Below, piece after piece: positions 62,809 to 64,000 of a DNA stretch of 64,000 nucleotides. The first letter of the stretch is position 1. Every line of letters starts with the position of its first letter. The stretch comes from Apostichopus japonicus (Eukaryota > Echinodermata > Holothuroidea > Aspidochirotida > Stichopodidae). The stretch is taken from contig NC_092568.1 in the NCBI RefSeq assembly GCF_037975245.1, positions 18,309,001 through 18,373,000 of the forward strand, given 5' to 3'. The notes below the pieces were generated by a model, which saw nothing but the letters and a program-made list of their open reading frames with translations, searched no databases and had not been told where the DNA came from. A program made the translations under genes and the position numbers.

Positions 62809-63332
62809 ACTATGTAACTTCATCATCATTAATCAATTGAATTTCTTTCATAAAATTATAAATCTGACAAAAATCAAACTCGGTCGTAACTGATTTCCCT
62901 AAAACAGAAATATATTGAGTCCTTGCAGAAATGAAATTTTGAGGAGAAAGCTTGAAATTAATATATTCTTTACACAGTAACAGAAATTCATGAAGTAAAC
63001 AATGTTTTCTCTCCTTTGTATTTAATGTTATTGAGACTTCATACGGACAATCCTTCACAGAGCACTGTTTTGTATGGTATTCTGTGTTTCCTTGACTGTC
63101 CTTCGAGCGAGACGTCTCCCTTGTATCTCTTCCATTTCTATATTGCACAGGAACAGAACGAGTTCCACCAGAAGAGCTGATGTTTACAGAATTGAATTTG
63201 TCTGTGATCTGCTCGAATGGTTTGATGGCAAGTGGTGGGGTAGTTACACAATGTGGATATATAATGCACGTCAAAGCAAAGAGATCCTTTAGAAGATGTC
63301 CAATGGCCGATATGGTTGTAGGAGTCAAATCC
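62809..63332 (-). CDS. Probable terminal coding exon of an unrecognised gene
   Basis: A 524 bp stretch stays open after a good acceptor (TTTCTTCCAG) and reads DLTPTTISAIGHLLKDLFAL at its start. It continues with a polar, Ser-rich middle and ends in a helical, hydrophobic block containing HEFLLLCKEYINFKLS and EFDFCQIYNFMKEIQLIND before a stop. I do not recognise the family. The C-terminal block has a helical, winged-helix-like rhythm, but no diagnostic motif is visible. The upstream exons should lie to the right, at or beyond the window edge; I found none in 63333-64000. Length and AT-richness of the surroundings make a chance open frame unlikely but not excluded. Confidence 0.45.
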
Positions 63333-64000
63333 TGGAAGAAACAGAAATGCTAGAGGAAATTGTGTCCATGAAAGGAAGGATGGAAAACCAGACAGCCAGT
63401 TGGCTTTGTGATTCCTTGCCATACAATTTGATAACAAAAATCCACATAACTATTTGACTAATGTAGAGCAAGTGAGTTGAATTTGTCCAAGAAGAAAGTC
63501 AGAACCAGATTAGATCAGAGATTTCTATTCTTTTTTTATAGCACTCATTTGTGGGCATCAACCAATTAATTCACCAGTAAGTATTTGACAGTATAGAAAT
63601 TTTATTCCAAAATGTTTCAATATCCAGAGAGAACAGTCTTCGTATGTGAAATATAGACACATAGATGTATGCGTAAATTACCAATTTTGAGCTACTGTAG
63701 CAATCAGCTCTGCCACCAACCATCCCTTTAATAATTTATAATGAATGGGAGTTTCATGACATTATTAAAACACTGTGAAATATTTTCACAACCTACTGCC
63801 AAAGCCATGTAATATAAATCACAGAAAACATGGCAACTTTAAAGACCAGCTGAGATAACCTGGCTTTAATGTGTCATTTCCTGGACATCTACCACAATGC
63901 TTAACAGATAGTAGGTGGGGAATGGCAGGCTACTTTGGGAGGGGGAATGGGGGGGGGAGTTTGGAGGTGTTGATTCATCTCTGATCCTGTACGGAAGTGA
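63333..64000. other. Right edge of window, presumed intron of the 62.8 kb gene
   Basis: No further exon with good splice sites was found; a G-run lies near 63940. If the terminal exon at 62809-63332 is real this is intron. Confidence 0.4.

Overview
The window is animal nuclear DNA: AT-rich, intron-rich genes with GT-AG splice sites, dense microsatellites and many short non-autonomous transposons. The gene set, the tRNA-derived SINEs and the hAT-like repeats fit a marine invertebrate deuterostome. An echinoderm such as a sea cucumber is my best guess; no ribosomal or mitochondrial marker is present to prove it.

Four genes can be read exon by exon. (1) SART1, a tri-snRNP splicing factor, runs on the minus strand from its start codon at 17776 and leaves the window at position 1 with its C-terminal exons missing; 14 coding exons are placed. 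(2) COX16, a cytochrome c oxidase assembly factor, runs on the plus strand from 18099 to 21107 in four exons. The two start codons are 322 bp apart and diverge, so they probably share a bidirectional promoter. (3) A class A (rhodopsin-like) GPCR runs on the minus strand, 38735 to 34215, in two coding exons with the intron inside the DRY motif. (4) CPQ, a secreted M28 metallopeptidase, runs on the minus strand, 57563 to 46327, complete, with a tandemly duplicated catalytic exon. A probable terminal exon of a further minus-strand gene lies at 63332-62809, and weaker orphan exon candidates lie near 43.1-43.3 kb and 23.2 kb.

The rest is repeat-rich. Five copies of a ~370 bp TTAA-flanked inverted-repeat element are spread over the window. 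Several hAT-like elements are recognised by CAGG/CAAGGG/TAGTGGCGG termini; three have 8 bp target duplications, one of them with a relic of the transposase C-terminus. There are also a 418 bp TA-flanked long-TIR element, a ~709 bp inverted-repeat element, tRNA-derived SINEs, a ~145 bp tandem repeat full of AGGTCA half-sites (23.9-25.5 kb, related copies at 58.1-58.6 kb), a 28 bp minisatellite in a SART1 intron, and long (TA)n and (CTA)n tracts.

The two most interesting observations are the duplicated, selectively maintained catalytic exon pair in CPQ, which looks like mutually exclusive splicing, and SART1 intron 11, where both the 5' and the 3' splice site are embedded in tandem arrays of copied exon-intron junctions.
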